From the NCBI GenBank assembly GCA_958448555.1, contig CAUDEL010000003.1, forward strand, positions 1 to 64,000: a DNA stretch of 64,000 bases, in the 5' to 3' direction. The stretch is from Limiplasma sp958448555. GTDB lineage: Bacteria > Bacillota > Clostridia > Christensenellales > Aristaeellaceae. Positions 35,065-45,540 of the stretch are shown piece by piece (position 1 is the stretch's first letter; every line of letters begins with the position of its first letter). The translations under genes were made by a program, and so were the position numbers. The notes below the pieces were generated by a model. That model saw only the letters and a list, made by a program, of their open reading frames with translations, did no database searches and was not told where the DNA came from.

Positions 35065-36022
35065 GGGAAATCCCTCCTGAATTCTCCGTATCATCCAGAT
35101 AGGCCATCAACCGCCGCATGCGATGATTGACGCCGCTTTTTCCAATGGGCGGGTCCAGCGCCTGTCCGAGCTGGGCAAGGGTTGCGTCCGGGGCATTGAG
35201 GCGCGCCAGCGCAATCTCTCTGAGCGAAGGGGGCAGGGAGGAGAGCCGGTTCTCGCTGATTAGCCTGCGGATGGCCTCCAGCTGCTGGCCGCTTGCGTCC
35301 ATCTGCTTTTGCAGATTGGCGCTGTCACAGTTGAGCGCGCGGTTGACGGAACCCAGCACCTGACGCCTGACGCGCAGGTTTTCGATGTCCATCACGCACG
35401 CGTGCGCGCCCAGCGCCGTCAGCAGGGTGACGATCTGGTCCGACTGCTTGAGATAGACATAAGGATGGTCCCGCCGGGCGCTCATGCGGATGGGAAGGCC
35501 GAGGCGCTGCAGGCACTTGGCCAGCATGGCGCGGGTGTCCTCATCCCTAAAGGCGATCTCCAGATGATACCCCTGCCCCGGGTTGGTCATGGTGCCGCCG
35601 CCAAGGAGCATGCCGCGCAGAAACGCGCGCATGCAGCATCCGCGGGTCAGCGGGATCCTGGGCGCGGTGGACTTGAGGGTAAAGGAGCCGTCCGCGTTCT
35701 TTTCCATCATACCCAGCGCGCCAAGCAAAGTTGGGGATTGAATGGGCCCGAGGGTCAGGACGCATTTTCGCTTTCCCCCGAAGCGCGCGCTGGAGACGTA
35801 ATGAATCTGGGGAGAGAGGCGCAGCGCCTGCGCAAGAAGCGTATAGGCCCTGCGGCAAACCGCCAGGCTTTCGGAGGAAAGCTGCACGTTGACCTGTCCG
35901 CGGCCCAGCAGGCTCAGGCTTCCCATCGATGCGTACAATCCGCACAGCTCGCTCAGAACACAGCAGCTTTTTTCCGGCTTAACGCGCGAAAGCTCCTTTT
36001 TTACGTCGGACGAAAAGGACAT
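35057..36022 (-). CDS. whiA: DNA-binding protein WhiA
   Basis: A 321-aa protein with an N-terminal homing-endonuclease-like (LAGLIDADG) scaffold and a C-terminal helix-turn-helix. RGMLLGGGTMTNPGQGYHLEIAF near 130-150 is the diagnostic stretch, and the C-terminus carries ATLAQLGQALDPPIGKSGVNHRMRRL. In Bacillus WhiA affects division and chromosome segregation; in actinobacteria it controls sporulation genes. I start at 36022 with AAGGAGG close upstream. It is co-transcribed with the Crh-like gene. Confidence 0.95.
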   Translation of the reverse strand: MSFSSDVKKELSRVKPEKSCCVLSELCGLYASMGSLSLLGRGQVNVQLSSESLAVCRRAYTLLAQALRLSPQIHYVSSARFGGKRKCVLTLGPIQSPTLLGALGMMEKNADGSFTLKSTAPRIPLTRGCCMRAFLRGMLLGGGTMTNPGQGYHLEIAFRDEDTRAMLAKCLQRLGLPIRMSARRDHPYVYLKQSDQIVTLLTALGAHACVMDIENLRVRRQVLGSVNRALNCDSANLQKQMDASGQQLEAIRRLISENRLSSLPPSLREIALARLNAPDATLAQLGQALDPPIGKSGVNHRMRRLMAYLDDTENSGGISHD

Positions 36023-36076
36023 GTCGCCCTCCTTGGCGTTATGCATCTGGAAACGCACAGGCTTTTGCCTATGCCT

Positions 36077-36105
36077 ATTGTAACCGCCATCCGGCGCCGC
36101 GTCAA
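36077..36105 (-). promoter_or_regulatory. whiA: Promoter of whiA-crh
   Basis: The minus strand has TTGACG (36100-36105), 17 nt and TACAAT (36077-36082), about 55 nt upstream of whiA. Confidence 0.8.
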
Positions 36106-36125
36106 TGTTTTGCGGCCTTCGGCGC

Positions 36126-36156
36126 AAAAAAAAGCCCGGCGGATTCACCGCGCGGG
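36126..36156 (-). terminator. Terminator overlapping the end of the phosphoesterase gene
   Basis: The minus strand has CCCGCGCGG paired with CCGCCGGG (one bulged base), then eight T. The stem begins inside the last codons of the upstream gene and includes its TGA. Confidence 0.75.
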
Positions 36157-36876
36157 ACCGGGGGGAGGCGTTTGGACGGGACGGCGGGAGTAGATGCCGG
36201 TCTTGATTTCGTGAATGTAGGCGTCGATGAGGGGGATGGCGGGAGCGGCCAGGGCGTCCCGAACGGCCTGTTCCCGGTCATAATCGAGCTGGCGGAAGCG
36301 AATTTCAAAAGGTCCGTCCCCTTCCGCCCCTTCCAGCAGGGCATAGCAGCATTTGGGGATGCCCATGGCGTTTCCGACGCTGCCGGTATTGAACACGATG
36401 CCCGGCGTTACCGTGCGCAGGCCCTGGCGATGCGCGTCGGCGTAGCCTACCGCGTCGTAGCGCCCTCCCTCAGGGGATTGAAAAAACGGTTCAAACAGCG
36501 CGGCGTCGCCTTGAATGGGGATGAGCTTCTCCATCAGGGGGCGACCATGGAACAGTCGGATGCGGCGGCCGCTGAGGCGAAGCTCATATTCCATGGGCAG
36601 GCCGCAGAGCCGCTTCATGCGTTCGGGGCCGAGCTGCTCCCAGTAATAGGAATCAGGCGCAAACTGTTTTTTTCCCACGCCAAGGTCCCAGTTGCCGCCC
36701 AGCACGACCTCGCAGTGCGCCATGGCCCAGTCAAAGGTGAAGTCGTTGCTGGGGCCCTTGCCCACGATATCGCCCAGGCACAGCACGCGGTCCGGGTGAA
36801 TCAGCCTAAGGTCGCGTTCGAGCGCGAGGGTGGCGGGGCGGTTTCCATGAAGGTCCGCGACCAGGGCGATGCGCAC
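36145..36876 (-). CDS. Calcineurin-like metallophosphoesterase
   Basis: A 243-aa phosphoesterase of the YfcE/MJ0936 type. Metal-binding motifs are ADLHGN near 7-12, CLGDIVGKGP near 33-42, GGNWD near 60-64 and LFHGRP (replacing the GHTH-like segment), with FNTGSVGNAMG near 177. I start at GTG 36876, where AAGGAGG lies 8 nt upstream; an ATG within the spacer is out of frame. The substrate is unknown. It sits upstream of whiA but ends in its own terminator. Confidence 0.85.
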   Translation of the reverse strand: MRIALVADLHGNRPATLALERDLRLIHPDRVLCLGDIVGKGPSNDFTFDWAMAHCEVVLGGNWDLGVGKKQFAPDSYYWEQLGPERMKRLCGLPMEYELRLSGRRIRLFHGRPLMEKLIPIQGDAALFEPFFQSPEGGRYDAVGYADAHRQGLRTVTPGIVFNTGSVGNAMGIPKCCYALLEGAEGDGPFEIRFRQLDYDREQAVRDALAAPAIPLIDAYIHEIKTGIYSRRPVQTPPPGPAR

Positions 36877-36943
36877 GGGGCATGCCTCCTTCAGAGGTTT
36901 CTGAGCGAAGTATACCAAAAGCAGCTCCTGCTGGCAAGGCGGA

Positions 36944-36972
36944 TTGCGAAAAGAAGCGCGGCATGCTACAAT
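36944..36972 (+). promoter_or_regulatory. Promoter of the secreted protein-GT2 pair
   Basis: TTGCGA (36944-36949), 17 nt and TACAAT (36967-36972), 28 nt before the ATG at 37000. Confidence 0.75.
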
Positions 36973-36999
36973 GGTTGCATCAGGAAGGGAGGACAGGGC

Positions 37000-37626
37000 A
37001 TGAGATTTTTCAGGGCGCTCGCACTTTCGCTAAGCCTGGTACTGCTGGCCGTTCCTGCTCTGTCGGAGGAGACGTTCGCGACCTGCCAGATTCCGCAGGG
37101 CGCGGAGTCCCTGTTTGTGACCGAGGCCGGCGCCTTTGAGGCGCCGGACGGGCTGGAGGGTATGTACGCGCTGATGCTGGACGCCAATTCGCTCAGCGAC
37201 GTCTATCTCACCCGCATGCGGTACGGGCGTGCGCTGGCCAGCATCAGCTGCACCAGCGGCGTGGAGCCGGGGACGGCGCAGGAGCTTCTCTCGCTCTGGC
37301 CCGACGTAGCCGCCCGCATCGCGCAGGAGGCGTTGTATGTCAACGATGATCCCTCCTGCGCGCAGGTGGATACGGTCTTTGGCTACGAGGCGATGGTCAT
37401 CTCCACCGACATCGCCGTGGGGGAGCAGAGCATGACGCTGCTGGATGCCTGGTGCGTCGCGTTTTATAACGGGCCGGACCTGATTGAGGTCTGGACGGTC
37501 TATCCGTCGGCCCCCGCCTATCTCTATGACGGCGAAGCGGCACAGGAGCTGGAGAGCGACCGGGCGGACCTTGAGGCGTTTATCGCCAGCCTGAGCTTTC
37601 CTTCCTACGATACGCAGGAAGAATGA
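37000..37626 (+). CDS. Secreted protein of unknown function
   Basis: A 208-aa protein with signal peptide MRFFRALALSLSLVLLAVPALS and no lipobox. The mature part has a few cysteines (ATCQIP, SISCTSG, PSCAQ, AWCVAF) that could form two disulfides. No family is recognised. The start at 37000 has GGGAGGA 6-7 nt upstream. It is followed after 15 nt by a GT2 gene, the same pairing of a secreted protein and a GT2 as at 13020-15570. Confidence 0.75.
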   Translation: MRFFRALALSLSLVLLAVPALSEETFATCQIPQGAESLFVTEAGAFEAPDGLEGMYALMLDANSLSDVYLTRMRYGRALASISCTSGVEPGTAQELLSLWPDVAARIAQEALYVNDDPSCAQVDTVFGYEAMVISTDIAVGEQSMTLLDAWCVAFYNGPDLIEVWTVYPSAPAYLYDGEAAQELESDRADLEAFIASLSFPSYDTQEE

Positions 37627-37641
37627 AGGGAGTGCGGCTGA

Positions 37642-38577
37642 ATGGAGACTTTGAGCGTCGTGGTGCCCTGCCTCAACGAGCAGGAGGCAGTCCCCCTTTT
37701 TTATGAGGCCTTTTTCAGGGAAACCGCCGGCATGGATGTTTCCTTCGAGATCTGGTTCGTGGACGACGGAAGCACCGACGGCACGCTGGAGGCGGTCAGG
37801 CGCCTGCGGAAGAGGGACCCGCGGGTGAAGTACATCTCCTTCTCGCGCAATTTCGGCAAGGAAAGCGCCATGTTTGCAGGCATGGAGGCCGCCGCGGGCG
37901 ACTATGTGGCCATCATGGACGTGGACCTGCAGGACCCCCCCTCTTTGCTTCCCGACATGCTCAGGGGCATCCGGGAGGAAGGGTACGACTGCGTGGCCAC
38001 CCGGCGCGTGACGCGGCAGGGCGAGCCGAAGGTGCGCAGCTTCTTTGCGCGGGCGTTCTACCGCCTCATCAACCGCATCTCCCGTACCGAGATCGTGGAC
38101 GGCGCGCGCGATTACCGCCTGATGACCAGGCAGATGGTCAAAAGCATCCTCTCGCTCAAAGAGGTCAGCCGCTTTTCAAAGGGCATCTTCAGCTGGGTGG
38201 GCTACCGCACCAAATGGCTGGAATATGAAAACATCCAGCGCGTCGCGGGGGAGACGAAATGGTCGTTTTGGAAGCTGCTTTTGTATTCCATCGACGGCAT
38301 CATCGGCTTTTCCACCGCGCCGCTGGCCATTGCTTCGGTGGTTGGGGTTCTGTTCTGCCTGATCGCCTTTATCCTCATTTTGTTCTTTTTCATCAAGACC
38401 ATCATCTGGGGCGATCCCGTGGCGGGCTTTCCGGCCACCATCTGCATCATTTTGCTTTTGGGCGGCATCCAGCTCTTCTGCGTGGGCATCCTGGGCCAGT
38501 ATCTGAGCAAGACCTATCTGGAAACCAAGAAGCGGCCCATCTATATCGCCCGGGACATCCAGGGCAAGGACGGCTGA
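37642..38577 (+). CDS. GT2 glycosyltransferase, DPM1/GtrB type
   Basis: A 311-aa polyprenyl-phosphate sugar transferase candidate. The GT-A core has VVVPCLNEQEAVPLF, FVDDGSTDGT near 41-50 and MDVDLQDPP near 94-102. Two C-terminal membrane helices (SVVGVLFCLIAFILILFFFIKTI and TICIILLLGGIQLFCVGILGQYLSK) place it at the membrane. It is the second of three GtrB-type enzymes in the window and is in one unit with the secreted protein upstream. Confidence 0.9.
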   Translation: METLSVVVPCLNEQEAVPLFYEAFFRETAGMDVSFEIWFVDDGSTDGTLEAVRRLRKRDPRVKYISFSRNFGKESAMFAGMEAAAGDYVAIMDVDLQDPPSLLPDMLRGIREEGYDCVATRRVTRQGEPKVRSFFARAFYRLINRISRTEIVDGARDYRLMTRQMVKSILSLKEVSRFSKGIFSWVGYRTKWLEYENIQRVAGETKWSFWKLLLYSIDGIIGFSTAPLAIASVVGVLFCLIAFILILFFFIKTIIWGDPVAGFPATICIILLLGGIQLFCVGILGQYLSKTYLETKKRPIYIARDIQGKDG

Positions 38578-38588
38578 AAGCGCCGGGG

Positions 38589-38617
38589 ATCGCCGCTTGC
38601 CGAGGGTGAGCGGCGAT
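38589..38617 (+). terminator. Stem-loop after the GT2 gene, weak terminator
   Basis: A 9-bp stem ATCGCCGCT / AGCGGCGAT followed by TGCCCTTTA, without a proper T-run. It lies 11 nt past the stop and may terminate or stabilise the transcript. Confidence 0.4.
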
Positions 38618-38697
38618 TGCCCTTTATGCTGAGCGCACGCAAAAGTTATCGGGTGGGAATGTTGTCAGTATGTTCCCATCTTTTTTTGTCCACCCTA

Positions 38698-38725
38698 TTG
38701 ACAAGCGTCAAAACCATGCTATACT
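38698..38725 (+). promoter_or_regulatory. clpB: Promoter of clpB
   Basis: TTGACA (38698-38703), a 16-nt spacer and TATACT (38720-38725). The transcript carries about 75 nt of leader. Confidence 0.85.
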
Positions 38726-38734
38726 ACAAACGAA

Positions 38735-38751
38735 GGTCAAAGTTAGTCAAT
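38735..38751 (+). promoter_or_regulatory. CtsR-type operator in the clpB leader
   Basis: Direct heptads GGTCAAA (38735-38741) and AGTCAAT (38745-38751), separated by 3 nt, match the CtsR consensus RGTCAAA-N3-RGTCAAA except for the last base. They lie just downstream of the -10, where binding would block initiation. ctsR itself is not in the window. Confidence 0.75.
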
Positions 38752-38807
38752 AGCTTTTACCTTCATCAAAAACCATTGATCCCCCTCAATCGAAGGAGGC
38801 GTTTGAT

Positions 38808-41429
<2,622 letters not shown>

Positions 41430-41438
41430 GACAGACAG

Positions 41439-41480
41439 AGCCCCCGGCGAGGGATATGCTCCTTCGCCGGGGGCTGTTTT
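41439..41480 (+). terminator. clpB: Terminator of clpB
   Basis: A 12-bp stem AGCCCCCGGCGA / TCGCCGGGGGCT followed by GTTTT, 10 nt past the stop. The convergent gtrA gene ends just beyond it. Confidence 0.85.
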
Positions 41481-41488
41481 GCGTTCCG

Positions 41489-41929
41489 CTACCGGCGGAA
41501 CGTCCAGTATTTGTTGACGAAAAAATTCACGGGAATGGTGATGCACAGATTGAGCACCGGCGCCAGGGCCTCCGGGATGCCGACCGCCTCCACCCAGAAA
41601 ACCAGCAGCACCGAGTCCAGCACGAAGGTGCCCCCGTAGGCTGTCAGGGATTTGAAATACAGCGCCACATGCCTGGAAAACGGCCGCTTCTGCCCGCCGC
41701 CGAAGACGCAGCGGTTGTTCCAGTAGTAGGCGTTGATGACGCTGATGACAAGTCCCAGAAGGTTGGCGGCCAGATAGTGCATCCCCAGCGCGTTCAGCGC
41801 GAGCTGGTAGACTGCCAGCGAAATCAGCGTATTGGACACGCCCACGATGCCGAATTTCACGAATTGCCAGCATTTGGCGATCCATGGCCTTTGCATCGCG
41901 TGGCGCCAAAGGGCGCGAAAACGTTCCAT
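41489..41929 (-). CDS. GtrA-family membrane protein
   Basis: A 146-aa protein with four hydrophobic helices. The opening FVKFGIVGVSNTLISLAVYQL and the C-terminal VNFFVNKYWTFRR are the GtrA/DPMS signature. GtrA proteins are proposed to flip polyprenyl-linked sugars made by GtrB-type enzymes. It is convergent with clpB and divergent from the amino-sugar operon, sharing a promoter region with it. A second GtrA lies at 52926. Confidence 0.88.
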   Translation of the reverse strand: MERFRALWRHAMQRPWIAKCWQFVKFGIVGVSNTLISLAVYQLALNALGMHYLAANLLGLVISVINAYYWNNRCVFGGGQKRPFSRHVALYFKSLTAYGGTFVLDSVLLVFWVEAVGIPEALAPVLNLCITIPVNFFVNKYWTFRR

Positions 41930-41970
41930 GACGGCCCCCCTCTCCCCGCCGGAGCGGGCATGCTTGTGCC

Positions 41971-41999
41971 ATTGTACCGCAACGCGCCGTTGTTGACAA
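41971..41999 (-). promoter_or_regulatory. Promoter of the leftward gtrA gene
   Basis: The minus strand has TTGTCA (41994-41999), 17 nt and TACAAT (41971-41976). Its -35 hexamer overlaps the -35 of the divergent promoter. Confidence 0.75.
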
Positions 42000-42020
42000 T
42001 CCCTGAGGAAACATTATAAT
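41993..42020 (+). promoter_or_regulatory. Promoter of the amino-sugar glycan operon
   Basis: A perfect TTGACA (41993-41998), 16 nt and a perfect TATAAT (42015-42020), 36 nt before the aminotransferase ATG. It shares five bases with the opposing -35. Confidence 0.85.
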
Positions 42021-42056
42021 GAAATGGAATTTGCCTGAGGCGGGGGAGCGGGTTTT

Positions 42057-43163
42057 ATGGCGCGGGTGAGGATTCCGGCAAACGATCTCAAGCGGCCCTT
42101 TGAATTGCATGCCGCCGAATATGAAAAAAAGGCGCTGGAGGTGCTCCGCAGCGGATGGTACATTCTGGGCAAGGAGGTTGCCTCGTTTGAGGAAGCCTTT
42201 GCCGCCTATCTCGGGGCCAGATGCTGCGTAGGGCTGGCCAGCGGTCTGGACGCGCTGTGGATGGCATTTCGGCTGCTGGGCATCGGGCCGGGGGACGAGG
42301 TCATCGTCTGCGCAAACGCCTATATCGCCTGCGTGATGGGCATCACCATCAACGGCGCCTCGCCCGTGTTTGTCGAGCCGGACGCGTATGACAACATCGA
42401 CGCCGGCCGCATCGAGGCCGCCGTCACGCCCAGAACCAGGGCCATTTTGGCCGTGCATCTCTTCGGCCAGACCTGCGATATGGACCAGATCGGCCGGATC
42501 GTGCAAAAATACGGCCTCCGGCTGGTGGAGGACTGCGCCCAGAGCCACGGCACCCTGTTTCACGGGAAACAGTCCGGCACCTTCGGCGACATCGGCTGCT
42601 TCAGCTTCTATCCCACCAAGGGCCTGGGGGCCTTCGGCGACGGCGGTTGCATCGTGACCGACGACGAGGAGCTTGCCGGGCGGTGCCGGGCGCTTCGCAA
42701 CTACGGCAGCCGCGTCAAGTACCACAACGAGGTCGTGGGCGCCAACAGCCGCCTGGACGAGCTTCAGGCCGGGCTGCTTCATGTCAAGCTGGGCTATCTT
42801 AATGAGCTCAACGCGGAGCGCCGCCAGATCGCCCGGCGCTACCTGGAAGGGCTTGACACGGAATTTCTCACGCTGCCCAAGGTGCGGCCGGGCGTGGAAA
42901 GCACGTGGCATCAGTTCGTCATCCACAGCCCGCACCGCGACGCGCTCAAGGCGTGGCTTTTGGAAAACGGCATCGGCAGCGAGATCCACTATCCCATTCC
43001 GCCGCATCTGAGCGAGGCCTACCGCTACCTGGGCCATCATGAGGGCGATTTCCCCATCACCGAAAAAAACGCCCGCGAGGTGCTCAGCCTGCCGATGTTC
43101 AACGGACTGCGCGAGGACGAACAGGCCTTCGTGATCGACACCATCAACCGCTTCCGCCCGTAA
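42057..43163 (+). CDS. DegT/DnrJ/EryC1/StrS sugar aminotransferase (FdtB/QdtB-like)
   Basis: A 368-aa PLP enzyme that aminates a keto-sugar nucleotide. GSGLDAL-type SGLDALWMAF near 62-71, EDCAQSHGT near 159-167, and the PLP lysine in FSFYPTKGLGAFGDGG near 182-197 are clear. EIHYPIPPHL near the C-terminus is typical of 3-aminotransferases. A 3,4-ketoisomerase-like cupin lies two genes on, so the likely product is a dTDP-3-amino-3,6-dideoxyhexose (Fuc3N or Qui3N); the stereochemistry cannot be read. GGGGGAG lies 8 nt upstream of the ATG. Confidence 0.9.
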   Translation: MARVRIPANDLKRPFELHAAEYEKKALEVLRSGWYILGKEVASFEEAFAAYLGARCCVGLASGLDALWMAFRLLGIGPGDEVIVCANAYIACVMGITINGASPVFVEPDAYDNIDAGRIEAAVTPRTRAILAVHLFGQTCDMDQIGRIVQKYGLRLVEDCAQSHGTLFHGKQSGTFGDIGCFSFYPTKGLGAFGDGGCIVTDDEELAGRCRALRNYGSRVKYHNEVVGANSRLDELQAGLLHVKLGYLNELNAERRQIARRYLEGLDTEFLTLPKVRPGVESTWHQFVIHSPHRDALKAWLLENGIGSEIHYPIPPHLSEAYRYLGHHEGDFPITEKNAREVLSLPMFNGLREDEQAFVIDTINRFRP

Positions 43164-43172
43164 AGGAGAGCC

Positions 43173-44177
43173 ATGGATACGTTTCACCTCTTACCCTACG
43201 ACCCTTCGTGGGATGAAAAATGGGACCGCTTCGTGATGGAGGGGTCCGTGAACGGCACCTTTTTGCACACGCGCCGTTTTTTGGGCTACCATCCGCAGGG
43301 CCGCTTCGAGGATGCGTCCCTTATGGCGCTGGACGGACAGGAGCTGGTGGCCGTCTGTCCCGCCGCGGCGCAGACGGTGGACGGGGTGCGCATGCTGCGC
43401 TCCCATCCCGGCAGCACCTTTGGCGGGCCGGTGATCTCCCCGGCGCTCCTTCGCGCGCCGCGGCTGGTGGCGCTGACGGAGCAGCTGGACGCATTTTGGA
43501 TGCAGCAGGGCTTTGGCGCGGCCGAGCTCAGGCTCACCAGCGACCTGTTCAGCACCCTACCCACCGACGCGCTGCAATACGCGCTCTACCACGCGGGCTA
43601 CACGGACGAACTGGAGATCGCCGCCTATGTGTCCATCGCGGGCCGCACGCACGAGGAGCTGGTGGCCGCCTACAGCTTCAACAAGCGCTATGACCTCAAA
43701 AAGTGCGTCAAGGCCGGGCTTTCCGACCGCCCCTTGCATACGCGGGAGGAGCTGGCGGCCTTTTACGGCCTGCTGTGCCAGAACCTAAAAAAATTTGACG
43801 CCACGCCCGTGCATACCCTGGCGGAGCTGGCGGATTTTCATGACGCAAGGCTGCGCGATGAGGCGCGCTTTCTGGGCGTGTTTACCCCGGATGGCGAGAT
43901 GGTTGCGGGCGCGTGCCTGTTCTGGTTTCGTCAGGCGCGCGTTTTGCATACGCAGTACCTGGCCACGGCGCCCATGAAGGGCTGCGTGCCCTCCACGTAC
44001 CTCTACGACAGTGTGGTGCGCGAAGGGCTGGCGCTGGGCGCCAGGTGCGTTTCCTTCGGCACCAGCACGCACGACCGGGGAAGGGTGCTCAATACCGGCC
44101 TGATTCAAAACAAGGAGGGCTACGGCGCCCTCCATTCGCTCAACCGCATCTATACCAAAGCATACCGGGAGGAATGA
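43173..44177 (+). CDS. FemAB/GNAT-like acyltransferase
   Basis: A 334-aa cytoplasmic protein resembling FemAB-type or BioF2-like peptidyl/acyl transferases with two GNAT folds. FLHTRRFLGYHPQGRFED in the N-terminal part, SFNKRYDLKKCVKAGL near 168-183 and GACLFWFRQARVLHTQYLATAP near 247-268 are typical. Placed between the aminotransferase and the ketoisomerase, it probably acylates the new 3-amino group. In known Fuc3NAc/Qui3NAc pathways this job is done by a left-handed beta-helix acetyltransferase, so this would be a substitution; the acyl donor is unknown. Confidence 0.75.
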   Translation: MDTFHLLPYDPSWDEKWDRFVMEGSVNGTFLHTRRFLGYHPQGRFEDASLMALDGQELVAVCPAAAQTVDGVRMLRSHPGSTFGGPVISPALLRAPRLVALTEQLDAFWMQQGFGAAELRLTSDLFSTLPTDALQYALYHAGYTDELEIAAYVSIAGRTHEELVAAYSFNKRYDLKKCVKAGLSDRPLHTREELAAFYGLLCQNLKKFDATPVHTLAELADFHDARLRDEARFLGVFTPDGEMVAGACLFWFRQARVLHTQYLATAPMKGCVPSTYLYDSVVREGLALGARCVSFGTSTHDRGRVLNTGLIQNKEGYGALHSLNRIYTKAYREE

Positions 44178-44180
44178 GCC

Positions 44181-44597
44181 ATGCGCACCGATTCGGTCCA
44201 CATGCTGGAGTTTCCCCAGCATGGCGACGAGCGCGGCCATCTGGTGGTGGTCGAGGGTCTCAAGGACATCCCCTTTGAAATCAAACGGGTGTTTTACATC
44301 TACGGAAGCGATGCCGACGTGGTGCGCGGCTGCCACGCCAACCGAAAGAGCGAGTTCGTGCTCATCAACGTGGCGGGGCACAGCAAGGTGCGCGTGCGCG
44401 ACGGCGTGGGCAACGAGGCGGTCTTTTCCATCAACCGGCCGCACACGGGGCTGTACCTTCCCAGAATGGTGTGGAAGGACATGTACGATTTTTCGCCCGA
44501 TTCCGTGCTGCTGGTGCTCTCCAGCGAGCCCTATGACGCGGACGAGTACATCCGCGATTACGACGCCTTTGTGCGGGAGGTGAACGGCCGTGCCTAA
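44181..44597 (+). CDS. FdtA/QdtA-like sugar 3,4-ketoisomerase (WxcM-type cupin)
   Basis: A 138-aa cupin protein. FPQHGDERGHLVVVEGLKDIPFEIKRVFYIYG, RGCHANRKSEFVLINVAG and YLPRMVWKDMYDF match dTDP-6-deoxyhexose 3,4-ketoisomerases, including the catalytic histidine in CHAN. It would convert the dTDP-4-keto-6-deoxyglucose intermediate to the 3-keto form for the aminotransferase at 42057. rmlA and rmlB, needed for the precursor, are not in the window. It starts 4 nt after the acyltransferase. Confidence 0.88.
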   Translation: MRTDSVHMLEFPQHGDERGHLVVVEGLKDIPFEIKRVFYIYGSDADVVRGCHANRKSEFVLINVAGHSKVRVRDGVGNEAVFSINRPHTGLYLPRMVWKDMYDFSPDSVLLVLSSEPYDADEYIRDYDAFVREVNGRA

Positions 44598-45540
44598 GAT
44601 GAGCATCGTCGTGCCCGTGTACTACAACGCCGAAAACCTGCCCCCGCTCTATGACGACCTCAAGCAAAAGGTGCTGGATGTGGCGGATTGCGACATCGAG
44701 CTGATCTTCGTGGACGACGGCAGCGGCGACAACAGCTACGAGGTCATGTGTGAGCTGGCCCGAAAGGACGGTCGCATCCGCGTCTTTCACCTCTCGCGCA
44801 ACTTCGGAAGCGACGCGGCGACGCTCTGCGGCCTGGTCAACGCCACGGGCGACTGCGCGGTGGTCAAGGCCGCCGACCTCCAGGAGCCCAGCGAAATGCT
44901 GCTGGACATGTACCGTAGCTGGCAGAGCGGCAACAATGTGGTGCTGGCCGTGCGCGAGGGCCGGGAGGAAAGCCGCTCGCAGGAGTTTTTTGCGGACCTG
45001 TACTATGCCATGACCCGCAGATTTGCCCTGCCGGGCATGCCCAAAAAGGGCTTTGACGTGTTCCTTGTGGACCGGCGCGTCATCGAGGTGCTCAAGCGCA
45101 TGGACGAGCCCAACAGCGCGCTCACCGGCCAGATCCTCTGGAGCGGCTTCAAGACCGGCGTGGTCACCTACATCCGCCGGGAGCGCAAGATCGGCAAGAG
45201 CCGCTGGACGCTGAAAAAGAAGATCCGGCTGGTGGCCGACACGCTGTTCAGCTTCTCCACCCTGCCCATCACGATCGTGACGGGGCTTGGGTTTGTGTCG
45301 GTGATCGTCTCGGTCATCTGGGCCATCGACGCGCTGGTGTCCAAGCTCACCGGCCGCATTGACGTGACCGGCTGGACCATGATGTTTATCTTCCAGCTCC
45401 TCAGCTTCGGGGTGGTCATGATGACGCTGGGCCTTCTGGGCGCGTACCTGTGGCGCACCTTTGACGCCTCCCGCCGTCGCCCGCCCTATCTGGTGGAGAT
45501 TGCCGACGGTCAGAAGGAAGAAAAGGAGAGACGCTTATGA
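44590..45540 (+). CDS. GT2 glycosyltransferase, DPM1/GtrB type
   Basis: A 316-aa enzyme, the third GtrB-type in the window. The core has SIVVPVYYNAENLPPLYDDL, FVDDGSGDNS near 38-47 and VVKAADLQEPSE near 93-104, where the usual DxD-like DADLQ reads KAADLQ. Two membrane helices near the C-terminus follow. It probably loads the acylated amino sugar onto undecaprenyl phosphate. The GTG at 44590 (8 nt overlap with the previous gene) has GGGAGG about 9 nt upstream; an ATG at 44599 is less well placed. Confidence 0.9.
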   Translation: MPKMSIVVPVYYNAENLPPLYDDLKQKVLDVADCDIELIFVDDGSGDNSYEVMCELARKDGRIRVFHLSRNFGSDAATLCGLVNATGDCAVVKAADLQEPSEMLLDMYRSWQSGNNVVLAVREGREESRSQEFFADLYYAMTRRFALPGMPKKGFDVFLVDRRVIEVLKRMDEPNSALTGQILWSGFKTGVVTYIRRERKIGKSRWTLKKKIRLVADTLFSFSTLPITIVTGLGFVSVIVSVIWAIDALVSKLTGRIDVTGWTMMFIFQLLSFGVVMMTLGLLGAYLWRTFDASRRRPPYLVEIADGQKEEKERRL

